A stretch of 56,488 bases of DNA from Enterococcus devriesei (GTDB taxonomy: Bacteria > Bacillota > Bacilli > Lactobacillales > Enterococcaceae), in the NCBI RefSeq assembly GCF_001885905.1, contig NZ_JXKM01000015.1:1-56488 (forward strand), written 5' to 3'. Positions 24,421 through 34,710 of the stretch are shown here, piece after piece; position 1 is the stretch's first letter; each line of letters opens with the position of its first letter. The translations under genes were made by a program, and so were the position numbers. The notes below the pieces were generated by a model. It was not told the DNA's origin. It saw only the letters and a program-made list of their open reading frames with translations, and did no database searches.

Positions 24421-24451
24421 TGGCTCTTCTAAAAAAGCAAAAAACGGACAA

Positions 24452-24640
24452 AGATTAAACGATCTGGTGTTAGTATCAAAACTTAGACAATTTTTCGTAG
24501 AGACAAAAATACATTATCACATTCCAAAAGGAGTGATTCTACACACTGATTTAGGCAGTCAGTATGCAGGAATCGAATTCATAGCTATTATGATGATTCT
24601 AAGCTCCTATTTCGAAGAAACTATCTATCCGAAAAAATGA
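24452..24640 (+). pseudogene. IS3-family transposase remnant
   Basis: A 62-codon fragment whose core reads KGVILHTDLGSQYAG, the second-Asp block of the IS3/IS150 integrase core. It is truncated on both sides. It begins with TGGTGTTAGTATCAAA, also present in the second IS3 remnant near 33250, so both may derive from the same or a related element. An inverted repeat GATTCTAAGCTC/GAGCTTAGAATC lies across its end (24594-24653). Confidence 0.65.
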
Positions 24641-24814
24641 AATGAGCTTAGAATCGTCTTGAGCGACATCTAAAATGATAAATCCCATGCTATGCACCCT
24701 ATGATAAAATCGAGTGAAGTTTTTCATTGATTTGGGGTGAAAGTTATTAAAAAGTACTTTGTGATCTATAATTGTTCTTGGGATCTGACCGGAGATTTTC
24801 GGAACATATGTCAG

Positions 24815-26005
24815 TTATTCTAGTAACCAATCAACAATATATTTTATTTCTATCCCATCGATTTGATCTTTATCATAATATCGACCAGTAACAAGTATCT
24901 TTTTATAATTATCTTGAATATTGTTTAGATTGTCCGTTTCATGAGTGTTGTCAGGAAGATCATAAGTAACTTGAACATAAAGTGTTTCATCAAGTTTTCT
25001 AGCTATAAAATCAATTTCTTTGTTTCCTAAACGACCAACATCTACGGCGTACCCTCTTCTTCTTAACTCAATATAGACAATATTTTCTAGTCTATTGCTA
25101 TAATTTCCATCTTTTCTTCCAACTGCATTTCTTCTCAAACCAGAGTCAACGATAAAGTATTTCCCATTTGTTCTTAGGTATTCACGACCACGTATGTCAT
25201 ATTGTTGCGATCGATAAAACAAATATCCTGTTTCCAATAAATCTAAATATCTCGTAATGGTAGGAACTGAGGTTGAAATTCCTTCCCCGTTTAGGGTGTT
25301 TGTTATCCTTGTTGCATTGACTAGCTGGCCGACATTATCGGCAAGAAAGCTGATAATTGCCTTCAGTGAAGACGGATCTTTAATACCCGATCTAAAAGCG
25401 ACATCATTTAAAACAATCGTATCAAATATGCCCTGAAGGATAATATCTTTTGAACTCTCGTCCGCCAAAACTACTGAAGGAAAGCCTCCATATTTTTCAA
25501 ATTCTGTATATGCAGTATCTATGTATCTTGATTTAGGATCAATATTTTTTACCTCAAGAAATTCACGAAAAGATAATGGGTATACCAATATTTCAATATA
25601 ACGACCACTTAATAATGTCGCTAACTCACCAGAAAGCATATCAGCATTTGATCCTGTAATGGTAATATCACACTCAAAACTAGTCTTCAGCCCATTCACT
25701 ACTCTTTGCCAACCATCAACTAATTGAATCTCATCAAAAAGGAAATAAAGTTTATTTGGATTGTCTGGTAGAAGATTTTTTACAGCTGTCCTGAATTTAT
25801 CTTCATTAGTTACAACTTGATATTCAAATGTTTCAAAATTGATGTAGATAATATTTTCAGGAGAAATACCTTCTTCTTCTAAATGATTTTTGTACAAATT
25901 CATTAGAAATGATTTTCCTGATCGTCTAACACCAGTTAGAATTTTGATAAAATCTGTATCTTTAAAGTTCAAAATTTGATTTAGGTAGTATGGACGTTCA
26001 AACAT
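24815..26005 (-). CDS. AAA ATPase with DUF4143 domain
   Basis: 396 residues. AAA_14 N-terminus with Walker A GVRRSGKSF (near residue 30) and Walker B YFLFDEIQ (near 92), then a winged-helix region and a C-terminal DUF4143 nuclease-like domain (EIDFIARK near residue 342). This widespread family has no firmly known role and often moves with mobile elements. The ATG has GGAGG eight bases upstream. It stands alone between IS remnants. Confidence 0.88.
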   Translation of the reverse strand: MFERPYYLNQILNFKDTDFIKILTGVRRSGKSFLMNLYKNHLEEEGISPENIIYINFETFEYQVVTNEDKFRTAVKNLLPDNPNKLYFLFDEIQLVDGWQRVVNGLKTSFECDITITGSNADMLSGELATLLSGRYIEILVYPLSFREFLEVKNIDPKSRYIDTAYTEFEKYGGFPSVVLADESSKDIILQGIFDTIVLNDVAFRSGIKDPSSLKAIISFLADNVGQLVNATRITNTLNGEGISTSVPTITRYLDLLETGYLFYRSQQYDIRGREYLRTNGKYFIVDSGLRRNAVGRKDGNYSNRLENIVYIELRRRGYAVDVGRLGNKEIDFIARKLDETLYVQVTYDLPDNTHETDNLNNIQDNYKKILVTGRYYDKDQIDGIEIKYIVDWLLE

Positions 26006-26264
26006 ACTCTTTACCTCCAATTATTTATCTCTTTTCATCCTACCATAAAATAAAGATAACTTTAAGTATCAGTTATCGATCGGTAAAAGCAAACTTAAGT
26101 TTAAATTAAATCAAAATATCAAAAATAAATAAATATAAGTTCATAAAAAATCATATTAATTAAATATATAAAGAAAACTTTATTTTTAATCAAAAAAATT
26201 CCGACTTAGTGATTCTGGTTCTGTTACAAGATTTAATCATGAGAAAATAATTTCTTGTTTTAGC

Positions 26265-26670
26265 CTAGAAGCCTTCAGGAATTCCCAATAAAAGCTTTAT
26301 TTCAGTGCAGACTGAAAACCCGAAGAGTGTTCCAGCTTTTCGGGTTTTCTTGTATATTCCTCGAAGAGTTCCCATCCCTTTAATTGTGGATGAGGCCGTG
26401 CGAATACTTTAATAAAATTTACTCCGACGTTTGATTGGTCAATGGTCTTGTTCAATCAGATTATTGAGGTATTTCACGGTTCGATGTTCTGTTTTGATGT
26501 ACCGTTCATTTTTTTGCAATTTCTTAAAGGCACCACCGAGTGAAGATGCCTTGTCTGTGGCAAAAAACTCTGGTTCTCCAAACTGCCTTCTTAATCGCTT
26601 TAGAAAAACATAGGCTGCTTGTGTATCTCATTTCTTCCATGGCCAACGGCTACAACAATCACATCTTTCT
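26265..26670 (-). pseudogene. IS6-family transposase remnant
   Basis: Minus-strand reading gives the C-terminal half of an IS6/IS1216-type transposase: AYVFLKRLRRQFGEPEFF, TDKASSLGGAFKKL, KTEHRTVKYLNNLIEQDH, then RSKFY, IRTASSTIKGM and RKAGTLFGFSVC. Stop codons (after EQDH and after KFY) and substitutions show it is dead. The N-terminal part is missing. Confidence 0.75.
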
Positions 26671-26841
26671 GAAATTGTTTCCTTTAAAGTGGCTTCTCTT
26701 CATTTCGCTAGTCTCTTTTTCTATCCATTTCACCTTAATTTGAAGAATCGGAAAACTTTACAACAAAACCACTCCTAAGATACATTTAGGACAATATGAT
26801 TATCAATGGAATCAAACGATCTACAATTTCAGAAAGTAGTG

Positions 26842-27306
26842 CTAGACGCTTCTTTTTCTTGAAAAATGATTTTCAGGTAATAATACTAATACCAACAGGA
26901 TCAAAAAAAGAATTGTATTAACAATGAAAGTGAAATAAATCCCATGCATGGGTACTTTATTAAAAGGGTTATTTGACACAGAAACGAAGTAAAGGTTTGC
27001 CATCCTATTAATTAGATATATCATGACTAAAAATAAATTAAATAAGATGGGAATTCCTACATTATTTAGCCTTCTGATTAAAAGAGAAAAGAAAAGGATG
27101 ACAGGAATAATTTGCTGCAGTATTAAATGAACTTTAATAGTAAGTGTTCCAACAGTTAGAGTTAGATCATGAGGGAAAAAACTAATTAGAACAAAGTAGA
27201 TTATTGACAAAATAGCAATAGTTTTCCAAAATTCACCTCTATTTGTCTTTCTATTTAACGAAAAGAACAGCAAAAAAAAGTTTTTTAAAGCAGCTATTGT
27301 TGTCAT
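26842..27306 (-). CDS. DUF805-like small membrane protein
   Basis: 154 residues with four predicted membrane helices. The start FFLLFFSLNRKTNRGEFWKTI and RRLNNVGIP near residue 78 match the DUF805 family. The ribosome site is GAGGGAG. It is divergent from a small secreted protein 84 bases away; as a multi-helix protein next to a secreted peptide it could be an immunity protein, which is inference only. Confidence 0.6.
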   Translation of the reverse strand: MTTIAALKNFFLLFFSLNRKTNRGEFWKTIAILSIIYFVLISFFPHDLTLTVGTLTIKVHLILQQIIPVILFFSLLIRRLNNVGIPILFNLFLVMIYLINRMANLYFVSVSNNPFNKVPMHGIYFTFIVNTILFLILLVLVLLPENHFSRKRSV

Positions 27307-27390
27307 GAAAAGTCTCCCTCAAATATCATATTTAAGCAAATGATATAGCTATAAAAAAGATTTGTAAATAGAAAAAAGGAGGATTTTAAT

Positions 27391-27789
27391 ATGAAAAGAA
27401 AATTTGCGTTTCTAATGTCACTTCTAATTTTAGGTAGTAATATAGGATCGACAATTTCCTTTGCAACAATTACTAATGGTGACCAAAACCAAACAACTAC
27501 GATAGTTTCTAAAGAAGATGCATTAGCAAGTTTTAATGAAATGCAGAATGAGATTACCAAATCAATGACTACTGAAAATGGGAAATATAATTACAATAGT
27601 CAAACCATAAAAGAAATTGTAGATGCATACGATTTTTCTACTCTAAAGGCAAGTACAGGAATTGATTTCACCAATGATTCATTTTTTAATACAGCAATTT
27701 CTTTAATCGATAACTGTAACACTATGAATTCAAATGTTTCATACAAAAGTCCAGATAAAAATAATGTTAATACAACCGTTAGAGAATGA
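27391..27789 (+). CDS. Small secreted protein, possibly truncated by a frameshift
   Basis: 132 residues. A clear Sec signal peptide (MKRKFAFLMSLLILGSNIGSTISFA) is followed by a polar, Asn/Thr-rich region. AAAGGAGG precedes the ATG. After the frame ends at VRE, the overlapping -1 frame continues LENEIEPQYGWTENTAKIKNNNDYK and stops at about 27858, which looks like a natural C-terminus. A frameshift near 27775 is therefore possible. I do not recognise the family; a bacteriocin-like or surface role is conceivable. Confidence 0.55.
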   Translation: MKRKFAFLMSLLILGSNIGSTISFATITNGDQNQTTTIVSKEDALASFNEMQNEITKSMTTENGKYNYNSQTIKEIVDAYDFSTLKASTGIDFTNDSFFNTAISLIDNCNTMNSNVSYKSPDKNNVNTTVRE

Positions 27790-27901
27790 AATTGAACCAC
27801 AATATGGATGGACTGAGAACACAGCAAAAATAAAGAATAACAACGACTACAAATAAAAAATGCTCTAACAGGTAAGACATTAACAACGCTAGATGAATAC
27901 T

Positions 27902-28235
27902 GGGTCTGTAAAGAATTTTGTGTAAGTTCTTTCTCCTTTAAATATAATCGGTCACGCAATTTTCAAGAAATATGACAAATTGCGATAAAATTTGACCCAA
28001 AAAAATGGACCTTCATGGTCCATTTTTTGGTAACATCCATCGTAATGAGATACAACATTTTTAGAAGCGACTCGTCTGATGGAAAGACACTTTTTGACTT
28101 TGTTGTTTTACGAAGCTGCCGGTGAAATCTTTCAATCATATTAGTTGTGTAAATGATGCGGCGTAATTCTGCAGGATACTTGAAAAAGGTCGCTAATTCC
28201 GCCCAATTGTACACCTTCTCGATTTCCTGACCCAT
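27902..28235 (-). pseudogene. IS256-family element, 3' remnant
   Basis: Minus-strand codons encode the conserved IS256-type C-terminus: NWAELATFFKYPAELRRIIYTTNMIERFHRQL and KSVFPSDESLLKMLYL, then KKWTMK. After that the frame is off by one; the correct end FWVKFYRNLSYFLKIA is in the next frame. A terminal sequence GGGTCTGTAAAG...TTTTGTGTAA at 27902 looks like the element's end. The 5' two thirds are missing, and the break lies about 10 bases from the aldolase stop. Confidence 0.8.
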
Positions 28236-28243
28236 ATTTTCTA

Positions 28244-29080
28244 TTATAAAATTTGCTGCGTGTTAAATACCTCATAATAATGTCTTAAACAGTTTTTCAT
28301 TGACTTAGAAGCGACCTTTTTCAAATCTAAATAATTTGTTGGATTCTCTTGAATGATTCCGTCTTGAGCCGCATTGATCAAATCAGAAAAGATATTGATT
28401 TTACTGATCCCTTTTAGTCCGCATTGATTTAAATTTTCATCTCCTGAAGAGGAGCCGCCATGCAAAACAAGTGGAGTTGGGATTGCACTTGCAATCTCCT
28501 GAAGTCGATCGAAATTAATTTTCGGAACACCTTTATACATACCATGTGCGGTTCCGATTGAAATTGCTAGCGAATCAACATTCGTTTCTTCAACAAATTT
28601 GACCGCATCCTCAACGGTGGTGTATTGAGAATCCGTTTCTTCATGATTCTCATAATTTACTCCTGATCCAACATGTCCAATTTCAGCTTCTACGACAACG
28701 CCTCTTGGATGTGCGTATTCAATAATTTCTTTTGTCTTTTTGACATTCGTTTCAAAATCGTCCTGGGAAGCATCGATCATAACAGATGTAAAACCAACAT
28801 CAATCGCTTTCTTAATGATGCTTGGAGTCATACCATGGTCTAAGTGAAGAACAACAGGTACATTTACTTTTTCAGCATAAAACTTGCCAAAATATGCTGC
28901 CTCTTCCAATGTGATGAATTCTAAATGGACCTCAGCTAGTGCTAAAATCACTGGTAAACCAAGTTCTTCTGCCACTTCAACATAATCTTTCATAGATTGT
29001 GCATCAATAAAATTAGGTGCTGGAATCGCACAACATTTTTCTTTACTTACCTTAAATAGCTCCTTCGACGTCACTAACAT
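28244..29080 (-). CDS. Class II fructose-bisphosphate/tagatose-type aldolase
   Basis: 278 residues of the FbaA/GatY/KbaY family. Zinc-binding HLDHG (near residue 82), EAEIGHVGSG (near 135), GTAHGMYKG (near 177) and VLHGGSSSGDENLNQCG (near 205) are the normal blocks. It would cleave a ketose 1-phosphate or bisphosphate produced after import by the fructose-family PTS encoded just upstream, whose stop it overlaps by 29 bases. No 1-phosphofructokinase is adjacent, so direct cleavage of the PTS product is possible. GGAGG supports the start. Confidence 0.88.
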   Translation of the reverse strand: MLVTSKELFKVSKEKCCAIPAPNFIDAQSMKDYVEVAEELGLPVILALAEVHLEFITLEEAAYFGKFYAEKVNVPVVLHLDHGMTPSIIKKAIDVGFTSVMIDASQDDFETNVKKTKEIIEYAHPRGVVVEAEIGHVGSGVNYENHEETDSQYTTVEDAVKFVEETNVDSLAISIGTAHGMYKGVPKINFDRLQEIASAIPTPLVLHGGSSSGDENLNQCGLKGISKINIFSDLINAAQDGIIQENPTNYLDLKKVASKSMKNCLRHYYEVFNTQQIL

Positions 29081-30989
29081 TTTCTATTCCTCCATTATCA
29101 ATTTCTTTATTCATTACAACTGATTTTTTAGTCAAACCAACGATTAGCGCTGTTACAATACTTCCTGCTAAGACACACCCAACGTAAATAATCGGATGAT
29201 TAATAGCGATTGGGATAACGAAAATCCCTCCATGCGGCGCTGTCAACTCAATTCCAAAAGCCATAGACAAGGCTCCACCAACAGCTGCGCCAATAATATT
29301 AGCTGGAATAACACGGATCGGGTCTGCTGCTGCAAATGGAATTACCCCTTCAGTAATGAAGCATGAACCTAGAACATACGCTACTTTCCCTGTTTCGCGA
29401 TCTTGGTCAGTAAATTTATTTCTAAAGAATGTAGTAGCAAGTCCTAATCCAATTGGAGGAATCATACCTCCACACATTAGCGCTGCCATAGGTTCATAAA
29501 CACCTGCGGTGATCATTTGAATACCAAATGCATAAGCAATTTTATTTAACGGTCCACCCATATCACTGACTAAAATACCACCAAGCAAAGCTCCTACTAA
29601 AATTGCATTTGAACCACTCATGTCAGTTAGCCAATTTACTAATGTGTCATTAAACGAACTGATTGGTGTATTGATTACATATTGAATCACTATCGTTGTT
29701 GCTAAAGTACCTAACACCGGATACAGTAACACTGGATTTAATCCATGTAGAGATTTTGGCAATTTAACCAAAACTTTTTTCAACAGTAAAATGCAATAAC
29801 CAGCAACGAAACCGGCAATCAAACCGCCTAAGAAACCTGATCCTCCACTTGAAGCAATCATCCCACCAATGGCCCCTGGTGCAAGCCCTGGTCTATCGGC
29901 AATACTGAATGCAACATACCCTGCAAAGATCGGTACCATTAAACCAAATGCCGCTGTTCCCCCAACCGAGTTTAAAAATGCAGCAAAAGCGTTATATTGG
30001 CCTGAATCCGGATTGGATGAATTAACACCAAACATAAATGAGATTGCAATTAAGATTCCTCCAGCTACAACAAACGGAAGCATGAATGATACACCGTTCA
30101 TCAAATGCTTGTAAATGTCAAAGGCTCCTCCACTTTTAGATTCCTCTGCATCACTGCTTGCTTTAGTAGAATTGGCCGCCTTGTACAATTCTTTTTTAGA
30201 TAAAACCTCATCAATAAGCTCATTCGCATTATTGATTCCGCGTTTTGTCGAGGTTTCAACAACTCTTTTTCCATCAAAACGACTCATATCAACCGTACGA
30301 TCGGCTGCAATAATGACGCCATCTGCTTTTTCAATTTCTTCATCACTTAAACGGTTTTCAGTTCCGCTTGATCCGTCAGTTTGAATTTTCATTTGGATTC
30401 CGCGTTTTTCCGCGGCATCTCTTAATGATTGAGCTGACATATACGTATGAGCAATACCTGCTGTACAAGCCGTAACTCCGACTAAATACTTTGTATTAGA
30501 ATCAGCTAAAATTGCTTCTTCAACGCTCTTTTCTTCAGCTTCTTCCTGTTCTTTTTGATTTATAACGGAGATTACATCATTAACCGAGTCAGCTAGAATT
30601 AATTTTGCTCGGAACAGCTCATCCATCAAATAGGTAGACAATCGGGAAAGAGTTTCCAAATGTTCATCCGTTGCATCGGCCTGCGCTGCGATCATGAAAA
30701 ACAAATGGCAACTATCATTATCGTAAGTGATTCCCTCTAAACTACGGCCAAAAATGACAGCTGGTTTATTTACGTAACTTGATTTTGTGTGTGGCATTGC
30801 AATCCCGTAGCCAACTTCTGTGGATACAGTATTTTCTCTTTTCCAAATATCTTCTTTGAACCCATTCAAATCTTTGAGATATCCATTTTCCATTAACTTT
30901 GCTGCTAATGCATCAATGATTTCATTTTTGTTTGTCACATTTAAATGTAGAATAATATTTTGTTCAGTGATCAATTCTGATATTTTCAT
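29052..30989 (-). CDS. PTS fructose-family IIABC permease
   Basis: 645 residues. IIA (1-150) has its active His67 in IAMPHTKSS. IIB (about 167-270) has Cys175 in TACTAGIAHTYMSA. IIC (about 290-630) has eight or nine membrane segments including PAAFG-type loops. It imports and phosphorylates a fructose-like sugar. The start overlaps the regulator stop by four bases, and the aldolase gene follows with overlap, making a regulator-permease-aldolase operon. Confidence 0.93.
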   Translation of the reverse strand: MKISELITEQNIILHLNVTNKNEIIDALAAKLMENGYLKDLNGFKEDIWKRENTVSTEVGYGIAMPHTKSSYVNKPAVIFGRSLEGITYDNDSCHLFFMIAAQADATDEHLETLSRLSTYLMDELFRAKLILADSVNDVISVINQKEQEEAEEKSVEEAILADSNTKYLVGVTACTAGIAHTYMSAQSLRDAAEKRGIQMKIQTDGSSGTENRLSDEEIEKADGVIIAADRTVDMSRFDGKRVVETSTKRGINNANELIDEVLSKKELYKAANSTKASSDAEESKSGGAFDIYKHLMNGVSFMLPFVVAGGILIAISFMFGVNSSNPDSGQYNAFAAFLNSVGGTAAFGLMVPIFAGYVAFSIADRPGLAPGAIGGMIASSGGSGFLGGLIAGFVAGYCILLLKKVLVKLPKSLHGLNPVLLYPVLGTLATTIVIQYVINTPISSFNDTLVNWLTDMSGSNAILVGALLGGILVSDMGGPLNKIAYAFGIQMITAGVYEPMAALMCGGMIPPIGLGLATTFFRNKFTDQDRETGKVAYVLGSCFITEGVIPFAAADPIRVIPANIIGAAVGGALSMAFGIELTAPHGGIFVIPIAINHPIIYVGCVLAGSIVTALIVGLTKKSVVMNKEIDNGGIENVSDVEGAI

Positions 30990-32866
30990 GTTCTCATCTC
31001 CCTATTTTCAATTATTTGATTAAACTCCTCTAAATTCGTTGCCTTTTTCGCAGTTTCTAAAAGCTCTGGATCTTTGATGATGTGGTATATCTCTTCCATA
31101 ATTCGACTTGTCATTTTTTGATCATCCTTACCAGGAACAATCATAATGATCAAGTCAACAAACTGGCTTCCCCAGTCCAGTGGCTTCTCTTGAATAGCCA
31201 CAGCAATTTTTGTCTTTTCCAAATTACTAGTCAGTAAGGGATGGGGAATGGCAATGCCATCACTAATATCTGTCGTAGAAAATTCTTCTCTGTCTAAAAT
31301 GCTTTCCATCATCTCTGGCGTACCTATACTAGAAAGTAACCCTCTTAGAAGTTTTTCTTTATTGGTATATTTTTCTCTAGTAAAGTAATCGATTTTTGTA
31401 ACAAAAACATAATTCATCTTTTTCATAATATTGTCTATCGCTCTGTAATCTTTCTCCACGGGAATTCCATTTATGATAATGACGTTGTGCTGATTCAGAC
31501 TGATTGGTCCAAATGAAACAATTAAATCATACTCAGACAAACTAGCTTTATCAAAGTCCGCTTTATCACACATCGGTGTAGTGATTGAAGCATTTGTATA
31601 CCGTCGTTCGAGTTCCTTTTTAAGTAAGTACCCTACCGATTGATGACGGCTAGTAAGAATTGCAATTTTTACATTTTTAGTCTTACTTCTTTCTATAAAG
31701 GAAGCAAAGTGAATCGCAATATAACCAATCTCGTTTTCGGGTAGATGTAAGTGAAGGGATTTCTTCAGATCATTCGCAAAGCTGACAGCCATATAGTAAC
31801 CTTGAATATATTCTTTTTTAATAGTCGTAATAAAAGAATTTTCGATGTAAAAGTTAAATAATAACGGATACATATCACGAGCTAGATGCATGATTAGACC
31901 GGATAATAATTGTTCATCTTCAGAAAAATTTGAATGGTAGATCTGATCTAGAAGTTTTAGAGCTTTCATCACCCCCTCTTTCAGATCTTTTGGCACACTA
32001 AGGCTATGATCATCACTTGCTGAGAACATCAGCCTTTGGCTGATTAGATAAAAGCTAAAATATATGATTTCAACATCTGGAATGATAATTTTTGCTTGAT
32101 TACCATAGTCATGCATAATAGATTTCGCAACTTCGAATTCTTTTGTGCTTTCAATTTTAATCAAATCAGTGGTGTCAAAGTTGTAATCACAATAGTGTTG
32201 TTGAGCTACCCTTCGTAACGAAATTATCAAATAAGACATGATCGAAATAGTTGTTTCAGGGTTATTAGGAATTTGTAATCCTGAAGACTTTTCTTGAAAG
32301 AAATTGAGTGACTCCTCAAGGGACGGCTTTTCTAGCCAATCTTTAAAGTGATAAGCAAAAGATTCAATAAATTTACTTTTATTCAGTGTAGTGATTTTAG
32401 ACAAGCCTTCTAAAAGCAATCTTTTTTCGATTTCACTACCTGTTAGCCTTACCCCTTTGAATATAACGCTTTCAATTTTTAGATTTTGATACTGTTCTTC
32501 GATCATCTTCTGAATCTTAATAACATCTAAACGAATAGTTTGATTGGAAAAATATAGTGATTCGGCAATTTCTTCATAGGTGATCCAATCATCCGCATCA
32601 AGTAAGAATTTCACAATAAAGAACATTCTTTCCTCAAATTCAAAATGCTCACTAACCTTTATATCTTCAACAGCACCTGTAAGGATATATCCCTTATTCT
32701 TATTAGTAAGAATTTTTGAGTCTATCAGATAGTTATCATTCAAATCCTTGACATAATTTCGGACACTTCGATCTGATATGCCTAATCTTTTAGCAATCTC
32801 CTTTCCTTTCAAATAATTGTGTTCTTCTTGCAACATAACAATTAGTCTTAAATATTTTTCTTTCAA
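30986..32866 (-). CDS. PRD-containing BglG/MtlR-type transcriptional activator
   Basis: 626 residues. Two N-terminal helix-turn-helix regions (KGKEIAKRLGISDRSVRNYV; TYEEIAESLYFSNQTIRLDV), two PRDs (about 180-400), a IIB-like domain (about 405-490, with Ser/Arg where a Cys would be expected, TSRHQSVGYLL) and a IIA domain (about 490-626) with His in AIPHPL. This is a DNA-binding activator, not a CAT-type antiterminator. PTS phosphorylation would control it, and the four-base overlap with the PTS gene shows which operon it serves. TTG start after AAAGGATG. Confidence 0.9.
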   Translation of the reverse strand: MKEKYLRLIVMLQEEHNYLKGKEIAKRLGISDRSVRNYVKDLNDNYLIDSKILTNKNKGYILTGAVEDIKVSEHFEFEERMFFIVKFLLDADDWITYEEIAESLYFSNQTIRLDVIKIQKMIEEQYQNLKIESVIFKGVRLTGSEIEKRLLLEGLSKITTLNKSKFIESFAYHFKDWLEKPSLEESLNFFQEKSSGLQIPNNPETTISIMSYLIISLRRVAQQHYCDYNFDTTDLIKIESTKEFEVAKSIMHDYGNQAKIIIPDVEIIYFSFYLISQRLMFSASDDHSLSVPKDLKEGVMKALKLLDQIYHSNFSEDEQLLSGLIMHLARDMYPLLFNFYIENSFITTIKKEYIQGYYMAVSFANDLKKSLHLHLPENEIGYIAIHFASFIERSKTKNVKIAILTSRHQSVGYLLKKELERRYTNASITTPMCDKADFDKASLSEYDLIVSFGPISLNQHNVIIINGIPVEKDYRAIDNIMKKMNYVFVTKIDYFTREKYTNKEKLLRGLLSSIGTPEMMESILDREEFSTTDISDGIAIPHPLLTSNLEKTKIAVAIQEKPLDWGSQFVDLIIMIVPGKDDQKMTSRIMEEIYHIIKDPELLETAKKATNLEEFNQIIENREMRT

Positions 32867-33060
32867 AAAGAATCACATCCTTTACATCTTTATAGTATAC
32901 GGGTTTTAGCGCCTTAACTATTATGTTTATCTACCGCATCGTTAGGAAAGAAAATTATTCGTTATCCTAACGTAGCAAAGCACAGCTCCTATAATAAGAT
33001 TATGAACAAAATATTCGATATAATCTATTAAAAATTTTTTATGCAAACCTAAAATACAGC

Positions 33061-33692
33061 TACAAGGTATTTACAAGAAGTTAGAGAATTCATGATATCT
33101 CTGGGTCATACCAGTCGATCTGTCAACTAACTATCTAATGAATATAACGCGAATGGCTCAACGATTAGCAAATGATTTAATCAAATTGTAACTACTAAAC
33201 TAAAGTGAGCCATTTTTTGCTCACTTTAACTTGACGCTGACATTATATTTTGGTGTTAGTATCAAATACTGTATTTATCTACTATTATGGATACTTTTAA
33301 CAGTGAATTTGTCGCCTATGAATTATCAGAATATCAAGATACTAAGTTGGTAACGGATACATTGAATAAGTTAAATTGTATAAGCGAAAATACTATTTTT
33401 ACACAGTGATCAAGGGCAACTTATACATCGAAACGATACTTTGAGTTAGTCAAAAAAAAACGTTACCCAAAGCATGTCCCGTAAAGGAACACCTTCAGAT
33501 AACGCACCGACAGAATCGTTTCATACCTCACTAAAGTCTGAAACATTCTACATACTAAAAGAACCAACTGGTTCTAATGGTAGAGTAATTGATATTGTAG
33601 AAAATTACATCCATTTTTGGAATAATCCACGAATTTTAGCAAAATTAGACTATTATTTTCCGATTGACTATCGTATTAAATCAACAACTTGA
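33061..33692 (+). pseudogene. IS3-family (IS150-like) element remnant
   Basis: Plus-strand fragments in order: an OrfA-like helix-turn-helix piece (SLGHTSRSVN, then LSNEYNANGSTISK) with internal stops, a GTGAGC/GCTCAC hairpin near 33210, and OrfB pieces MDTFNSEFVAYELSEY, TYTSKRYFELVKKKRYPK and, in another frame, SMSRKGTPSDNAPTESFHTSLKSE...NYIHFWNNPRIL. Stops and at least one frameshift make it inactive. It shares TGGTGTTAGTATCAAA with the remnant at 24.45 kb. Confidence 0.8.
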
Positions 33693-33729
33693 GCTGCTCT
33701 TTCTATTTTATATCAGAAAATAGTTGCAC

Positions 33730-34695
33730 TTACTCCACCACTAGTACACCTTTTTTTTCCAATAAATATTCTGCTAAAACATCAGTCAGCGTGATACAGT
33801 TAATTATTTTTGATTCAATAGCGGTAAATAGAACATCTCTTTTCTCATCCTCAAAACAAATCGCGCATACCTTCTCAATATTACGAATATCATGTAAACT
33901 TATTCCGATAACATTCTCATTGATTCTGCAATTAACTTCATTCCCATTAATGTCAAAAAATCTTGAGTTCACATCTCCGACTACGTTAACGCTGGCCAAA
34001 TCATCAATATCTTTTTGATCAATGTATCCAATCTCAGCCATCGTATTGCTTTTTGAAAAGGGCGAAGCAATACCTACTAAAGCAAAATCGACTTTTTTAC
34101 CATCCTCAAGCACATCTTTGACGGTAACATTTTCAACTAAGTTTCCCTTAATATCCTTACTATCTACCAGTGCAGGAACATACAAGTACTTACATTTTGC
34201 TCGCATTTTTCTAGATAGATCATGGGCTATTTGATTTGAATGAACATCCACTTGATCAGAGCCCATTCCACCAATAAGCGGCACAATCGTTGAATCTGGT
34301 TGATTGACATACGGGTATTCATCAACTAACCTTCTCAACATCCTTCCCCAAGAAACACCGATTTTATTAGCTTTTGCAATATCCTTTTTAAAAGCTGAGA
34401 TGGACGTTTGAACAATTAATTGCTCAATCTCTTGTGGTTGCAAGTAACTGGTATCTAGTACAGCCGCCCTTTTAAGACCAAACGTTTTCTGCAATTTTAA
34501 TTCCAATTGAACAGAATAGGCACTGGAACTATTAATATGAATGTCAACAATCCCCTTGTTTCGAGCATCAACTAAGTATTTGGAGACTAATTGTCTTGAT
34601 ATGCCTAACTGCTTAGCAATATCGGATTGTTTCATATCCTCTTTGTAATACATTGTCGCTACCCTTACCAAGTCGCGATCAGCTTGATCATCCAT
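33730..34695 (-). CDS. SorC/DeoR-type sugar-binding transcriptional regulator
   Basis: 321 residues. An N-terminal helix-turn-helix (MKQSDIAKQLGISRQLVSKYL, near residue 20) is followed by the SorC sugar-phosphate-binding domain (IGVSWGRMLRRLVDEYP, PLIGGMGS near residue 145). It probably senses a phosphorylated polyol and controls the glucitol-family PTS operon, of which it is the last gene, after a terminator. AGGAGGG precedes the ATG at 34695; an extension upstream would run into the terminator stem. Confidence 0.88.
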   Translation of the reverse strand: MDDQADRDLVRVATMYYKEDMKQSDIAKQLGISRQLVSKYLVDARNKGIVDIHINSSSAYSVQLELKLQKTFGLKRAAVLDTSYLQPQEIEQLIVQTSISAFKKDIAKANKIGVSWGRMLRRLVDEYPYVNQPDSTIVPLIGGMGSDQVDVHSNQIAHDLSRKMRAKCKYLYVPALVDSKDIKGNLVENVTVKDVLEDGKKVDFALVGIASPFSKSNTMAEIGYIDQKDIDDLASVNVVGDVNSRFFDINGNEVNCRINENVIGISLHDIRNIEKVCAICFEDEKRDVLFTAIESKIINCITLTDVLAEYLLEKKGVLVVE

Positions 34696-34710
34696 TTTTA
34701 CCCTCCTATT

